Notes under the pieces: generated by a model
Seen by the model: the letters and a program-made list of their open reading frames with translations, nothing else
Told to the model about the DNA's origin: nothing
The model's database searches: none
Program-made: the position numbers and the translations under genes
Assembly: GCF_003481705.1 (NCBI RefSeq)
Contig: NZ_QULN01000003.1
Coordinates: forward strand, 372,001 to 436,000
DNA from: Butyricicoccus sp. OM04-18BH
GTDB taxonomy: Bacteria > Bacillota > Clostridia > Oscillospirales > Butyricicoccaceae
Direction: 5' to 3'
Length of the DNA stretch: 64,000 nucleotides
Shown here: piece after piece, positions 46,442 through 55,433 of the stretch
Position numbering within the stretch: the first letter of the stretch is position 1
Layout: every line of letters begins with the position of its first letter

Positions 46442-47227
46442 TTATTCCAATTCGCTCAGCAGCATATTCAGTTCGGATATGACATCATCCGCCGCACGGT
46501 CTGCCAGTCGAAGAACGCACGGATTGCCTGTTTTCATCGCATAGGACAGTCCCGCCTGCCGAAGCAGCTCCACATCATTTTCGTTATCCCCGAAAGCCAT
46601 CGTTTCTTCTCGATTTATATGAAGATGGCGCTGCAAAACCGCAAGCGCTGTGCCTTTATCGCAGTCCTGCGGCAGCAGGTCCACCCACGCCATACCGGAA
46701 ACCACAGGCCGCATCGTCCCTCCCGCAGCCTGCGCGATGCGCAGACGGTATTCTTCGGTGGCGCCGTCCGGGAAATACGCCGCAATTTTCAGAAACGGCT
46801 CCGGCACCGCTGTCAGATCCTCTACAACCGCTACATCATTCCCCACAAAATATCGCATATGGTCCGCGTAAGCCGGGTCATTTGGCTGAACATAGCACTG
46901 CATGACTCCGCTCAGCAGCGGTTCGCAGCCCTCCATCTCCAGCATGCAGCGCAGAATCTTCGTGCCGAGCGCCCGGTCGATCACCTGCTTATACAGCACA
47001 CTGCCGTCGCTGATGACCAGACTGCCGTTTTCGCAGATATAGTCGATTTTGTCCGCGACAGGGGCAAACAGCCGCCGCAGATTGGTATACTGTCTGCCGC
47101 TCGCCGCCGCAAAACGAATTCCGTGCTGTTCCAGCCGTTCAATAACGTCAAACAGCGCCGGGTCTAATCGGGTCTGTCCGCCTTGCAGCAGCGTCCCGTC
47201 AATATCACTTGCGATTAAATGAATCAT
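46442..47227 (-). CDS. Cof-type HAD phosphatase
   Basis: The 260-residue protein has HAD motif I SDIDGTLL at residues 7-14, motif II FAAASGRQ, and motif IV GDNENDVELL near residue 195, as in Cof/YidA sugar-phosphate phosphatases. The ATG at 47227 with AAGGGGA upstream gives the canonical start; the frame extends to 47338 unsupported. It is convergent with GH27 and could dephosphorylate surplus sugar phosphates (inference). Confidence 0.88.
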   Translation of the reverse strand: MIHLIASDIDGTLLQGGQTRLDPALFDVIERLEQHGIRFAAASGRQYTNLRRLFAPVADKIDYICENGSLVISDGSVLYKQVIDRALGTKILRCMLEMEGCEPLLSGVMQCYVQPNDPAYADHMRYFVGNDVAVVEDLTAVPEPFLKIAAYFPDGATEEYRLRIAQAAGGTMRPVVSGMAWVDLLPQDCDKGTALAVLQRHLHINREETMAFGDNENDVELLRQAGLSYAMKTGNPCVLRLADRAADDVISELNMLLSELE

Positions 47228-47444
47228 ATGACTAAATCCCCTTATATTATAAAAGAGCTCGAGATTGCGACGCCATAGTAGTTTTAGACTTCTGCGTGAC
47301 AGCGTACTTCCAACGCTCGTAATCAATTCACAATACAACCTATCTCAAATCAAAACGCCTAGACCATTACAGCTATGTACATATCCGATTGATCCTCTAT
47401 CCCATGCAGATACAGCATATCATAATAAGAAACAAAAGTCACTT

Positions 47445-47478
47445 ATCTATATTCAAAATTCAAATTTTGAATATAGAT
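47445..47478. repeat. Perfect 16-bp AT-rich inverted repeat
   Basis: ATCTATATTCAAAATT and its exact inverse flank a CA dinucleotide. It lies in the gene-free stretch 47228-47600, whose remaining sequence shows no reading frame or RNA that I can support. Confidence 0.7.
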
Positions 47479-47600
47479 ATTACTCTTGAACAGCAGAGCT
47501 TGTACTGTCCGTTTTTCCAATCAGATAAAATATATATTATATTCATGAGGGCCACAGGGTAATTCCCTGTGGCCTATTTTTGTTTGAAAGGAGAAGAAAC

Positions 47601-47888
47601 ATGTTCGAAAATCAAAAATTCCTGACACGCGGCGTGGAGAATGAAATCCCATCGTGGCTGATCAACCTCATGTGGCACATGGTTTTGACGATGGAAGTGC
47701 CGAGAAAGGATTACCTGCAAGTGTTTATCCTTACCAAAACGCCAACCGGTCAGCATATTGTCCACGAGCAGGAGCAACCGCCGTACCGCTACGAGCTTGA
47801 CGTGCCGTGTGATGATGCCGTAAACGCGAAGGTGTTCGTGATTGATGATTTGACGCATTCTACTATGCTGCTGGCGGATGAATATTAA
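47601..47888 (+). CDS. DUF960 protein
   Basis: The 95-residue protein starts MFENQKFLTRGVENEIPSWL and continues with WHMVLTMEVPRKDYLQVF, the DUF960 pattern found on many Firmicutes mobile elements. Function unknown. The ATG at 47601 follows AAGGAG. It leads a rightward cluster with the amidoligase and glutamine amidotransferase genes. Confidence 0.8.
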   Translation: MFENQKFLTRGVENEIPSWLINLMWHMVLTMEVPRKDYLQVFILTKTPTGQHIVHEQEQPPYRYELDVPCDDAVNAKVFVIDDLTHSTMLLADEY

Positions 47889-47918
47889 ATTTCACCAAAC
47901 GAAACGGAGGAACAACCA

Positions 47919-49010
47919 ATGAAAGAGACGAGAATTTGTGCAAATTGCGGAGCTGAGCACCCGCTCGATGAGATGTTTCGAGTCGGAAGCGAGTGGCTGT
48001 GCGAGAGCTGCGCCGACGAATTAACCGTTGTCTGCGACGCCTGCGGCGAGCGGATTTATTCCGAAGATGCTGTTGAGGACAGCAACTATACGCTCTGCGA
48101 AAGTTGTTTCGATGAGGATTACGTCCGTTGTGCAGATTGCGACCGCATTCTGCGGCGTGACCGCGCCTATTGGGACGATGATGACGCTTATTGCTCGTCC
48201 TGCTGGGACGATCACTGCTCGGTAATCCACGAATATAGCTACACGCCCGACCTCGTTTTCCACGGCAAGGGTCTGCGGCATTTCGGCGTCGAATTGGAAA
48301 TTGATGGCGGCGGTACAGACCGTTACAATGCCGAAAAATTGTTGAACATCGCCAATGCGAACGCGGAAAATCTGTGCATCAAGACGGACGGCAGCTTGGA
48401 CGATGGTTTGGAACTCGTCACGCACCCAATGACACTTACATACCATCTGAATGAAATGCCGTGGGCGGAGGTGTTGCGTAAAGCGCAGAGCATGGACTAC
48501 CTCAGCCACGCCGCCGGGACCTGTGGCCTGCATGTTCATATTTCCCGCTTGGCGTTTGGCTGTACCTATGAACAGCAAGATGCCGCGATTGCGCGCCTGC
48601 TCTACTTCGTCGAAAAGTTCTGGGCGGAACTCTTGCGATTCAGCCGCCGCACGCAGTCCCAGATGAACCGCTAGGCGGCACGCTACGGTATGAAGCTCAC
48701 GCCGACAGACCAGATGTGCCACGCGAAGAACTCGTGCGCCGGGCGCTACACCGCCGTCAACCTTACGAACTCGGATACCGTGGAGATGAGAATGTTTCGC
48801 GGTACGCTCAAACTGAATACCTTGAAAGCGACTTTGCAGATGGTCAATCACCTCTGTGAAGTCGCTGTTTCTTTGTCCGACAGCGAAGTACAGGATATGA
48901 GCTGGTTTGACTTCTTAGACACGGTGCACGAGCCGGAGCTTATCCAGTATCTCAAAGAACGCCGTCTGTACGTTAACGAACCTGTCACTGTGAACAATGA
49001 GGAGGAATGA
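47919..49010 (+). pseudogene. Amidoligase-family protein with in-frame amber codon
   Basis: The reading frame spans 363 codons with one TAG at codon 252 (48672-48674). Four CxxC pairs at the N-terminus (residues 8-95) form zinc ribbons. The putative amidoligase_2 domain follows: FGVELEIDGGG near 127, KTDGSLDDGLELVTHPM near 165, GTCGLHVHIS near 205. After the stop the frame continues with AARYGMKLTPTDQM and GRYTAVNLTN, which belong to the same domain. A TGG-to-TAG change (NRW-AARYG) would explain it. ATP-dependent amidoligases form amide bonds on peptides. AACGGAGGA precedes the ATG. Confidence 0.72.
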
Positions 49011-49013
49011 AAT

Positions 49014-49952
49014 TTGTGCAGTTTATTCGGTTTAATCGATTTTAAGGAGTGCCTGAGTACCCATACGAAAAACAAAATTCTGAATACGCTGGCTCGCGAA
49101 TGTCAGGTGCGCGGCACGGATGCGACCGGTATCGCGTACAATTTCAACGACCGCCTGCGCATCTATAAGCGCCCTCTTCCCGCTCGAAAAATGAAGATTC
49201 ATATTCCGCACGGCGTAAATGTCGTGATGGGACACACTCGCATGACCACACAGGGCAATGCACAGTTCAACCAGAATAACCACCCGTTTCTTGGTCACGT
49301 TGACGGAAACAGCTTTGCTCTCGCTCACAACGGCGTTCTCTGGAATGACAAAGAACTCCGCATGGAAGAAAATCTGCCGCTCACGAGTGTTGAAACGGAC
49401 AGCTACGTTGCGGTGCAGCTTCTTGAACAGCAGAAAACCCTCGACTTTGACAGCCTGAAAGCAATGGCTGAGAAGGTCGAGGGTTCTTTTGTGTTTACCG
49501 TTCTGGATAAGGATAACTCCATCTGGTTCGTGGTCGGAGATAATCCGCTGTGCATTATGTACTATGATGGCTTTCTACTCTATGCCTCCACGCAGGAAAT
49601 TCTCTGCAAGGCGATCAAAAAGCTCCGGTTAAAGGCACCAACGGACATCTTAGAGCCGAAAGAAGGTGAAATTCTGAAAATCGACCGCATCGGACGTATA
49701 ACCTATGGCGCATTCACGCCGAAATCCTCTTTCGAGCATTGGTGGCGCAAATACCCGTACTTTCGCGACTACTGTGAGGATACGCCGGAAAGCTATGATG
49801 ATTTGTTCAGCGTCGCCAAGGCGTTCGGCGTAAGCGCAGACGAGGTACAGGCACTGCTCGACTACGGTTGTTCTGAGGAGGAAATCGAGGAAATGCTGTA
49901 TGACCCGGCGCTCTTGCACGAGATGACCGGAGAACTCTTATATGCGTACTGA
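49014..49952 (+). CDS. Class II glutamine amidotransferase-like protein
   Basis: The 312-residue protein begins M-C-S-L-F-G, so the catalytic Cys becomes the N-terminus after Met removal. Further GATase class II motifs are RGTDATGIAY, MGHTRMTTQGN (Arg loop), and FALAHNGVLWN with the NG oxyanion pair. The enzyme would release ammonia from glutamine for a partner. The start is TTG with AGGAGG 7 bases upstream. Pairing with the upstream amidoligase matches gene neighbourhoods described for amidoligases. The C-terminal 80 residues are acidic and unassigned. Confidence 0.85.
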   Translation: MCSLFGLIDFKECLSTHTKNKILNTLARECQVRGTDATGIAYNFNDRLRIYKRPLPARKMKIHIPHGVNVVMGHTRMTTQGNAQFNQNNHPFLGHVDGNSFALAHNGVLWNDKELRMEENLPLTSVETDSYVAVQLLEQQKTLDFDSLKAMAEKVEGSFVFTVLDKDNSIWFVVGDNPLCIMYYDGFLLYASTQEILCKAIKKLRLKAPTDILEPKEGEILKIDRIGRITYGAFTPKSSFEHWWRKYPYFRDYCEDTPESYDDLFSVAKAFGVSADEVQALLDYGCSEEEIEEMLYDPALLHEMTGELLYAY

Positions 49953-49965
49953 GGGAGGTGATTTC

Positions 49966-50043
49966 ATGGACGCCGCGAAAATTGTCCTCGGTGTGATGAC
50001 GGTCATCGGCCTATTGGCTGATCTGCTGTCAGATGACGACTGA
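49966..50043 (+). CDS. 25-residue hydrophobic peptide
   Basis: GAGGGAGGTGA sits 5 bases before an ATG opening 25 codons: MDAAKIVLGVMTVIGLLADL followed by LSDDD. The short hydrophobic helix with acidic tail resembles small membrane peptides. It follows the amidotransferase closely and precedes a terminator. Confidence 0.5.
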   Translation: MDAAKIVLGVMTVIGLLADLLSDDD

Positions 50044-50050
50044 ACGCAAA

Positions 50051-50077
50051 AGTACCGGCTCACGCGAACCGGTACTT
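50051..50077 (+). terminator. Terminator of the DUF960-amidotransferase cluster
   Basis: AGTACCGG pairs with CCGGTACT, followed by TTTTT. A perfect palindrome TAGGGTATACCCTA follows at 50093-50106, with a half site AGGGTA at 50114. Confidence 0.9.
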
Positions 50078-50195
50078 TTTTGAGTCTTTCATTAGGGTAT
50101 ACCCTATCGAAACAGGGTAAAGTTATGTCAATAAGATTGGTTTTGCTCTTTTGCAATATAGCAGAACAGAGGACGACCCTATTGCCATACCTTGT

Positions 50196-50546
50196 TTATT
50201 CCGAGGTGATAATCCTCGTGCAGTATTGCTTTAGGTCCGGAATATCATCGGTGATAATTTCCCAAGTGATTTCCGGATCAACAGTGCCGTAACTATGGGC
50301 AACAATATTTCGCATAGCTTTAATCTGACGCCACGGAATAGATGGATGCTGCGCTCGAAATTCATCGGTCAGCTTGCCAACCAGTTCACCGATTTGCAGA
50401 ATGCAGAGTGCTGCGGCGTTGCGGTAAATCGGATCGGCGCGAAAAGTCTCTGCACTGTTTCCAAAGCGCTCTACGGTTTGTTCGATCTGTTCGCAATAAG
50501 TCACGATATGTTCCAGCACGCTGATATTGCGGTCAAGAGGCTTCAT
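50196..50546 (-). CDS. hepT: HepT-like HEPN RNase toxin (type VII TA)
   Basis: The 116-residue DUF86 protein contains RNIVAHSY (R-x4-H-x-Y), the HEPN/HepT active-site motif that cuts RNA. The ATG at 50546 overlaps the end of mntA by 14 bases; the longer frame to 50630 lies inside mntA. In characterised pairs, MntA inactivates HepT by adding AMP to the Tyr of this motif. Confidence 0.88.
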   Translation of the reverse strand: MKPLDRNISVLEHIVTYCEQIEQTVERFGNSAETFRADPIYRNAAALCILQIGELVGKLTDEFRAQHPSIPWRQIKAMRNIVAHSYGTVDPEITWEIITDDIPDLKQYCTRIITSE

Positions 50547-50838
50547 ACAGCAGCACCTCATCATCATGAATGGAATCCAGGAAGCGTTGGTCAAGACTGG
50601 TTGTCGGCACCAGATCGACCGATCGCCCAAGGGAGTCCTCTAAATCAAGGAGAAGTCCGGCAAGCTGAAAGCCTTTGATATTGCCCTTGTCGATACGTAA
50701 ATCAATATCACTTGATTCTGTCATGTCGCCGCGTGCGAATGAACCGAACAAATAAACCCGTTTGGCACCATACTGCGCAGCTAATCTGGATACAATTTCC
50801 CGAATTTCTTCAAGTGTATAGGTTTTCACTTTGGACAC
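50533..50838 (-). CDS. mntA: MntA-like nucleotidyltransferase antitoxin
   Basis: The 101-residue minimal nucleotidyltransferase has GSFARGDMTESSDIDLRID: the GSx10DxD core needed to transfer AMP. It precedes hepT with an overlap, the standard type VII order. The pair would stabilise the element in the cell. Confidence 0.9.
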   Translation of the reverse strand: MSKVKTYTLEEIREIVSRLAAQYGAKRVYLFGSFARGDMTESSDIDLRIDKGNIKGFQLAGLLLDLEDSLGRSVDLVPTTSLDQRFLDSIHDDEVLLYEAS

Positions 50839-50913
50839 CTCCTGATGTATATTTTTCTCTAATTGTAGTATACCAAGAAAAAAGCACTTTTACAAGCGAA
50901 AGGAGTAACGCAT

Positions 50914-51498
50914 TTGAAAATCGGCTACATCCGTGTCAGCACCGAGGAGCAAAACACCGCGCGACAGGAAATCCTGCTGCGCGACCTCGGCGTTGACGAA
51001 CTGTTTATCGACAAGGCCAGCGGCAAGAACGCTAACCGTCCTGAGCTTGCCCGTATGATGAATTACGTCCGGCGCGGCGATACGGTCATTGTCGAGTCCA
51101 TCAGCCGCTTTGCCCGCAACACGCGCGACCTGCTCGACCTCGTGGAACGGCTGACCGAAAAGCAGGTCGAATTCGTCAGCCGAAAGGAGGCAATCGACAC
51201 CACGACGCCAACCGGCAAATTCATGCTTACCGTATTCGCGGCTGTCGCAGAACTGGAGCGTGAGTATATCCTGCAACGACAGCGCGAAGGTATTGCCATC
51301 GCTCGGGAACAGGGCAAATACACTGGCCGCAAGCCGCTCCCCCTCCCCGACAACTTCGAGCGGGTAGTCGCACGCTGGCGTGCCGGAGAAATTACCGCCA
51401 CCGAGGCTATGCGGCAGACCGGGTTGAAGCCGAATACGTTTTACCGCCGGTGTGCGGCAAAGAAAGCTCTTGCGTCCTCGCAAATCAAGCCCATATAA
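50914..51498 (+). CDS. Small serine recombinase (resolvase/invertase)
   Basis: The 194-residue protein starts with GYIRVSTEEQNTARQ (catalytic Ser near residue 9), followed by ESISRFARNTRDLL and a C-terminal Hin-type HTH (ITATEAMRQTGLKPNTFYRR). It starts at TTG with AAAGGAG upstream. It could resolve multimers or invert DNA; the palindrome at 50093 is the nearest candidate site. It is read into the HipA-like gene 28 bases later. Confidence 0.9.
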   Translation: MKIGYIRVSTEEQNTARQEILLRDLGVDELFIDKASGKNANRPELARMMNYVRRGDTVIVESISRFARNTRDLLDLVERLTEKQVEFVSRKEAIDTTTPTGKFMLTVFAAVAELEREYILQRQREGIAIAREQGKYTGRKPLPLPDNFERVVARWRAGEITATEAMRQTGLKPNTFYRRCAAKKALASSQIKPI

Positions 51499-51525
51499 TA
51501 TAGGAAAGGCAGGTGAAGCGGATAT

Positions 51526-52314
51526 ATGTACATCCAAGAAAACACACCGGGCATTTCTCTGGCATTATCCGGCGCAAGCAAGGGCGACGCGCTGAAATGG
51601 TATCAGCCGGAACAGAATTGCTACATCAAGGCGAATCGTATCGACCACGGGCGCGAATATCAGGACTCGATTGCAGAAGTTATCGCCGCACGGGTCGGCG
51701 CTCTGCTGCATATCGACGTCGTTCCATATACGCTGTGCCGTATCCGTCTGGACGATGGAAAGTCTATTCTCGGTACACTTTCACCGAATTTCTGCCACGA
51801 GGGCGAAACCTATCTGTCCTTTGAGACCATGGTCGAGAGCATGGATACGCCGGTTCAGTGGGCGGCATCTGCGAAGGAGAACTATGAACTGGTGATTGGT
51901 CTGTTCACCAAACTGACCGGCCTCGACGCGCGGCGTTATCTGGATACCATGCTGCTGTTCGACTATCTGATCTGCAACGAGGACCGCCACTTGAACAACT
52001 TCGGCATTCTGCTGGGTGATGCAACCGGCGCATTCCGCTTTCCACCGCTGTTTGACAACGGCTATGCGCTCGGCTTTATGCAGGCGGAACACAAGCCGGT
52101 AGAGCAGTATCTGTATTCCTGCAAGGCGAAGCCGTTTTCAACGAGCTTTTCCAAGCAGCTGCATCTGGTATCGCGTCTGCCGGAGGGAATTACCCTGCCG
52201 GACACAATCCCTGAGAGTGTACTGTACGATCTTCCGCTGTCCGACAGCATGCGCGCTTACTGCATGGACATTCTGTGCACCCGTTTGCAGCAGATCAAGG
52301 AGTATTTTGCATGA
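51526..52314 (+). CDS. HipA-like Ser/Thr kinase
   Basis: The 262-residue protein has the HipA-type kinase catalytic features YLICNEDRHLNNFGIL near residue 145-160 (Asp and Asn of the catalytic loop) and PLFDNGYALG near 180 (the DFG equivalent). The N-terminal subdomain of HipA is missing. Its stop overlaps the start of the next gene (ATGA), giving a two-gene unit in which the second protein may supply the missing part. No HipB-like DNA-binding antitoxin is adjacent. Confidence 0.78.
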   Translation: MYIQENTPGISLALSGASKGDALKWYQPEQNCYIKANRIDHGREYQDSIAEVIAARVGALLHIDVVPYTLCRIRLDDGKSILGTLSPNFCHEGETYLSFETMVESMDTPVQWAASAKENYELVIGLFTKLTGLDARRYLDTMLLFDYLICNEDRHLNNFGILLGDATGAFRFPPLFDNGYALGFMQAEHKPVEQYLYSCKAKPFSTSFSKQLHLVSRLPEGITLPDTIPESVLYDLPLSDSMRAYCMDILCTRLQQIKEYFA

Positions 52315-52721
52315 AACGTGTTGATTTTGATATTTACTACAAGGAAATACCGGTTGTGCGCGTACAGTTCGATGACGCCGGACAGCCGCAGTTCGCTGTA
52401 CTGAATAACCGTTGTCTGCCCGTCCTGCTCTATGGAATGGACGGCAAGGCCGCACCGAACGCCAAGCGGCTCGACCGCTTTATTGCGGACCGCTGCTTTC
52501 CGCGCACACGCCAGAACGCAGACAAACTGCTTTCTGCGGTTGGGCTGTCGTTCTATCAGCCCAAGCTGATCTGCCGAAAAACGCATGGCGTCGTGGCACA
52601 CGACCATTTCTGGCTGAAGTATGCAGACGACCCGCCGGAGCTCTGCTACGCCGACCTGCTCCGTGAAATGAGCAAGGCAATTCGGATTACGCCGGACGAT
52701 GAGCCGACGCCGAACGAGTAA
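52311..52721 (+). CDS. Partner protein of the HipA-like kinase, unknown
   Basis: The 136-residue protein is translationally coupled to the kinase. It opens with MKRVDFDIYYKEIPVVRVQF and contains NAKRLDRFIADRCFPRTRQN. No named family is recognised. Its size and linkage suggest an antitoxin or an N-subdomain partner like HipS, although the gene order differs from hipBST. Confidence 0.55.
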   Translation: MKRVDFDIYYKEIPVVRVQFDDAGQPQFAVLNNRCLPVLLYGMDGKAAPNAKRLDRFIADRCFPRTRQNADKLLSAVGLSFYQPKLICRKTHGVVAHDHFWLKYADDPPELCYADLLREMSKAIRITPDDEPTPNE

Positions 52722-52740
52722 AATTAAAGACTAAAACACA

Positions 52741-52790
52741 ACCCGCTGAACCTCCAGAAATACGAGGCTCGGCGGGTTTGCTGTTTTTTT
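52741..52790 (+). terminator. Terminator of the HipA-like operon
   Basis: ACCCGC..CCTC pairs with GAGG..GCGGGT, followed by seven Ts. Confidence 0.8.
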
Positions 52791-52830
52791 GTATTCAATC
52801 GTGTTTCCGACAAGGCATGCGGCAAATCTA

Positions 52831-53501
52831 TCATGCCAGAATGGCTCTTCTTTGCCGCTCCACGATTTCGGACAGCCGGCTCAGCCGTTCCTCCGGCAGC
52901 TCAATAGTCGAATGCGGCATGAAGCGGAAACCGTCCAGATTTTTGAGCTCCTGCCGGATTTCATCGGTCAGCATACCGCAAGCTGGCACGCAAGGAACTC
53001 GGACATCGGCTCGATCTCATAGGTGTCGCTGCCGCCTTTGTAGAGGTAAATTCCGTCCGGTTCGCGCACCCAGCATTTCGCGTAATAACCGTCCGTGCCG
53101 AACTCCGGCGAGGTAGAGGACAGGGACTCCACGCTGATCACGCCGCTGAAAGCCGCCTGCGCGATGAGGGCATCAAACTCGTTCCGATATAGGGAAACCT
53201 CGTCCCAGCCGAGCGTTTCGGCCTCATTCTTGACCCAAAAGATATCGTTGAGCGACAGCGCGTGCGTCACATGAAGGAATTCCTCCAGCCCAACGCAGCC
53301 GTACTGCTCCAAGAGCTGCTCGATGTGCTTGCGGTGCTTGGGAGCTTTGCGCTTCTCAAGCCACGCCGTCAGCGATTGCAGGCCGAGCGGGCGCAGATCG
53401 GTGTACCACTCGTTCAAAACCGCGCTTTCCTCGCCAAATTCATCCTGCACGCAGGAGAACGACGCCCACAGCTCGTCTTTGTTCATTAAAATGTACTGCA
53501 T
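52831..53501 (-). pseudogene. Second HipA-like kinase gene, internally deleted
   Basis: The N-terminal part (177 codons from 53501, including LRPLGLQSLTAWLEKRKAPK and NDIFWVKNEAETLGWD) has the layout of longer HipA-like proteins but stops at PMSEFLACQLAVC. A separate 47-codon frame (52831-52974) encodes MLTDEIRQELKNLDGFRFMP and IELPEERLSRL, like the C-terminal end of such a kinase. The catalytic DRH/DFG section between them is absent. It is convergent with the intact HipA-like operon. Confidence 0.6.
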
Positions 53502-53565
53502 AAGGCGTCCTCCTTTCGTGCTTTGGTGAGGTAATTATAGCATATCGGCATAAAGGTATCAATCG

Positions 53566-55326
53566 TCAGGTGATCGGCCACAGATACTGATTCATCGACA
53601 CCAGCAGGTGAAATACTTTTGCATAAGTTTCGGCGCATAACTGCCGCATGACTTCGTCCGCCATTGCATATTTCATGATCTCCGGATATTGCCGCAGGCT
53701 TTTCAGCTTTGCGTCTTTGGAGGAGGCAGATAGTTCTTCGAATGCGCTCCAGCACTTGTCTGCAAGCAATTGAGGTAAATTTTTACCACCAGCTTGTATT
53801 TTCCAGAACCTCATATCGATTAGCAGCTGTTTCCGAAGCGGTGCTGTCTTTTTCGGATCTGCAAAGATTCGCTGTACTTTGGCAATATCAAATCGCAGTT
53901 CCGGATACAAAGATAGTTGGTCCCAATCTTCCGCAAATGCACCGTAAATAAAATCGAGTGCGGTTGTTAAATGCTCTGCACAAAGGGCATACAGCTCATA
54001 TGATCGAGGAGGCCAGCCTTTAATGGTATAATTCTGTTTCCAGTCAAACAGCGGAGGCGGTGTATACTGCGTGATCAGCCAGAATGTTTCCCATGCAAAG
54101 CTGTACTGCTCGATAAAATACTTTTTCCCGATCATGTTTAACAATTTCGAACCCTTTAATCCGGGAGACACATTTAACGGCAGAATTTCTGCTTTCTGCA
54201 AGGTTTTTATTGTTGCATTCCATTCTCTGGGCTGTATTGTATCATCTATGGAACGATTCTGTGCGTCAATCAGCTGAAAAATCGCTTTCATGATCTCACC
54301 AATTTCGACACCATGCAATTTTTGCGTATAGCCTGCAAATTCCTTCTTTTTCGTGGGTTCTCTAAAGCAATCTTCACAAAGATGTGCAAGATTAACGTGT
54401 TCTTGCTTAGTCATCTTCAAATCGCCGAACTGCTTGAAACCATTGATCAATGCATACGGGTCGAATAAACGGTGACCATCGGTCAGTTCGATATCACCAT
54501 TGTCATTGTACCATTTTATGATTTCTGAAAATAATTTGCAGTCTTCTGCTACGTTTCTCTGCTGAAATAACGTTTTGTTGGGTTTCAGTAAGGATTTCAC
54601 ATCTGCTGCACTCTGTATATTACTACACCGTACTTTTCCGGATAACAGCATAAACATCATAAAAGGTTCTACCTTTTTTAATATGCGATCCTGGCGGATC
54701 GTGTTCCGCACGGCAGCAATCTGTTGGATTTCATTCAAGGTATAGTCTCGAGGGTATATCGCAATGTGGCAATGCATTGAACAGCGTGTCATCATATCAA
54801 TAATACACTGGGTCTGATTTGCAGTAGATATCTCCTCGCTCATGGCATAAGTTTCATACTGCTGGCTCTGCTTATTGTGCTCGTCCAGGTGCTTTCGAAT
54901 AGCTTGCAGTTCCAAGTGGGCATAATTTCGGCGCCTCATTGCGAATGCAACTTCGTGATAGCTCTTTACCGATATGTCCCAGGGAGACGGAAACAAGAGC
55001 TTTTCCGTGTGATATGCAGCCGGTTCATCTAAAAAGTATCCATTACTATCGAATAAGAATCCCGAATCTGCAATCGCGTAAATCAGCAGCTGTAAAACAT
55101 CTTGAAATTCTTCGATGGGTTCACGCTGGCCTTTCGGCCAAATTTTTGTATGCAGTCTATCCTGGAGGTTTTCCAGGTAATCGCAGCATTTATTTATCAG
55201 CTCAATTCGATTGTCGCCATAAACCTCGTAATGAAGGGCGGCGTTTCGCACCCTTATCAAAAAGTCGTAAGCCTGTGTTTTATTTTTCTGTTTATCCGCG
55301 ACATATTCCGGTGCTGGATCGAACAT
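53566..55326 (-). CDS. Large uncharacterised protein with N-terminal Rx4H motif
   Basis: The 586-residue soluble protein has no family I recognise. Residues 27-32 read RNAALH within a helical segment (LIRVRNAALHYEVYGD), fitting the R-x4-H motif of HEPN RNases, but the rest of a HEPN fold was not verified. Other features are Cys-rich patches near 180-190 (TRCSMHCHIAIYPRD) and many aromatic residues toward the C-terminus. It is divergent from the three-gene operon at 55434 and shares a 107-base promoter region with it. A defence or regulatory role is possible. Confidence 0.6.
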   Translation of the reverse strand: MFDPAPEYVADKQKNKTQAYDFLIRVRNAALHYEVYGDNRIELINKCCDYLENLQDRLHTKIWPKGQREPIEEFQDVLQLLIYAIADSGFLFDSNGYFLDEPAAYHTEKLLFPSPWDISVKSYHEVAFAMRRRNYAHLELQAIRKHLDEHNKQSQQYETYAMSEEISTANQTQCIIDMMTRCSMHCHIAIYPRDYTLNEIQQIAAVRNTIRQDRILKKVEPFMMFMLLSGKVRCSNIQSAADVKSLLKPNKTLFQQRNVAEDCKLFSEIIKWYNDNGDIELTDGHRLFDPYALINGFKQFGDLKMTKQEHVNLAHLCEDCFREPTKKKEFAGYTQKLHGVEIGEIMKAIFQLIDAQNRSIDDTIQPREWNATIKTLQKAEILPLNVSPGLKGSKLLNMIGKKYFIEQYSFAWETFWLITQYTPPPLFDWKQNYTIKGWPPRSYELYALCAEHLTTALDFIYGAFAEDWDQLSLYPELRFDIAKVQRIFADPKKTAPLRKQLLIDMRFWKIQAGGKNLPQLLADKCWSAFEELSASSKDAKLKSLRQYPEIMKYAMADEVMRQLCAETYAKVFHLLVSMNQYLWPIT

Positions 55327-55433
55327 AGTATTCGCCTCCTTACAGTTCGGTTTTTTCGGAAAAACGTCAAGTTTTCTCGGTTATATTTTTTAGGAAAGAA
55401 ATGCGATAATAAGAACAGAAAGGACATGTAAGT

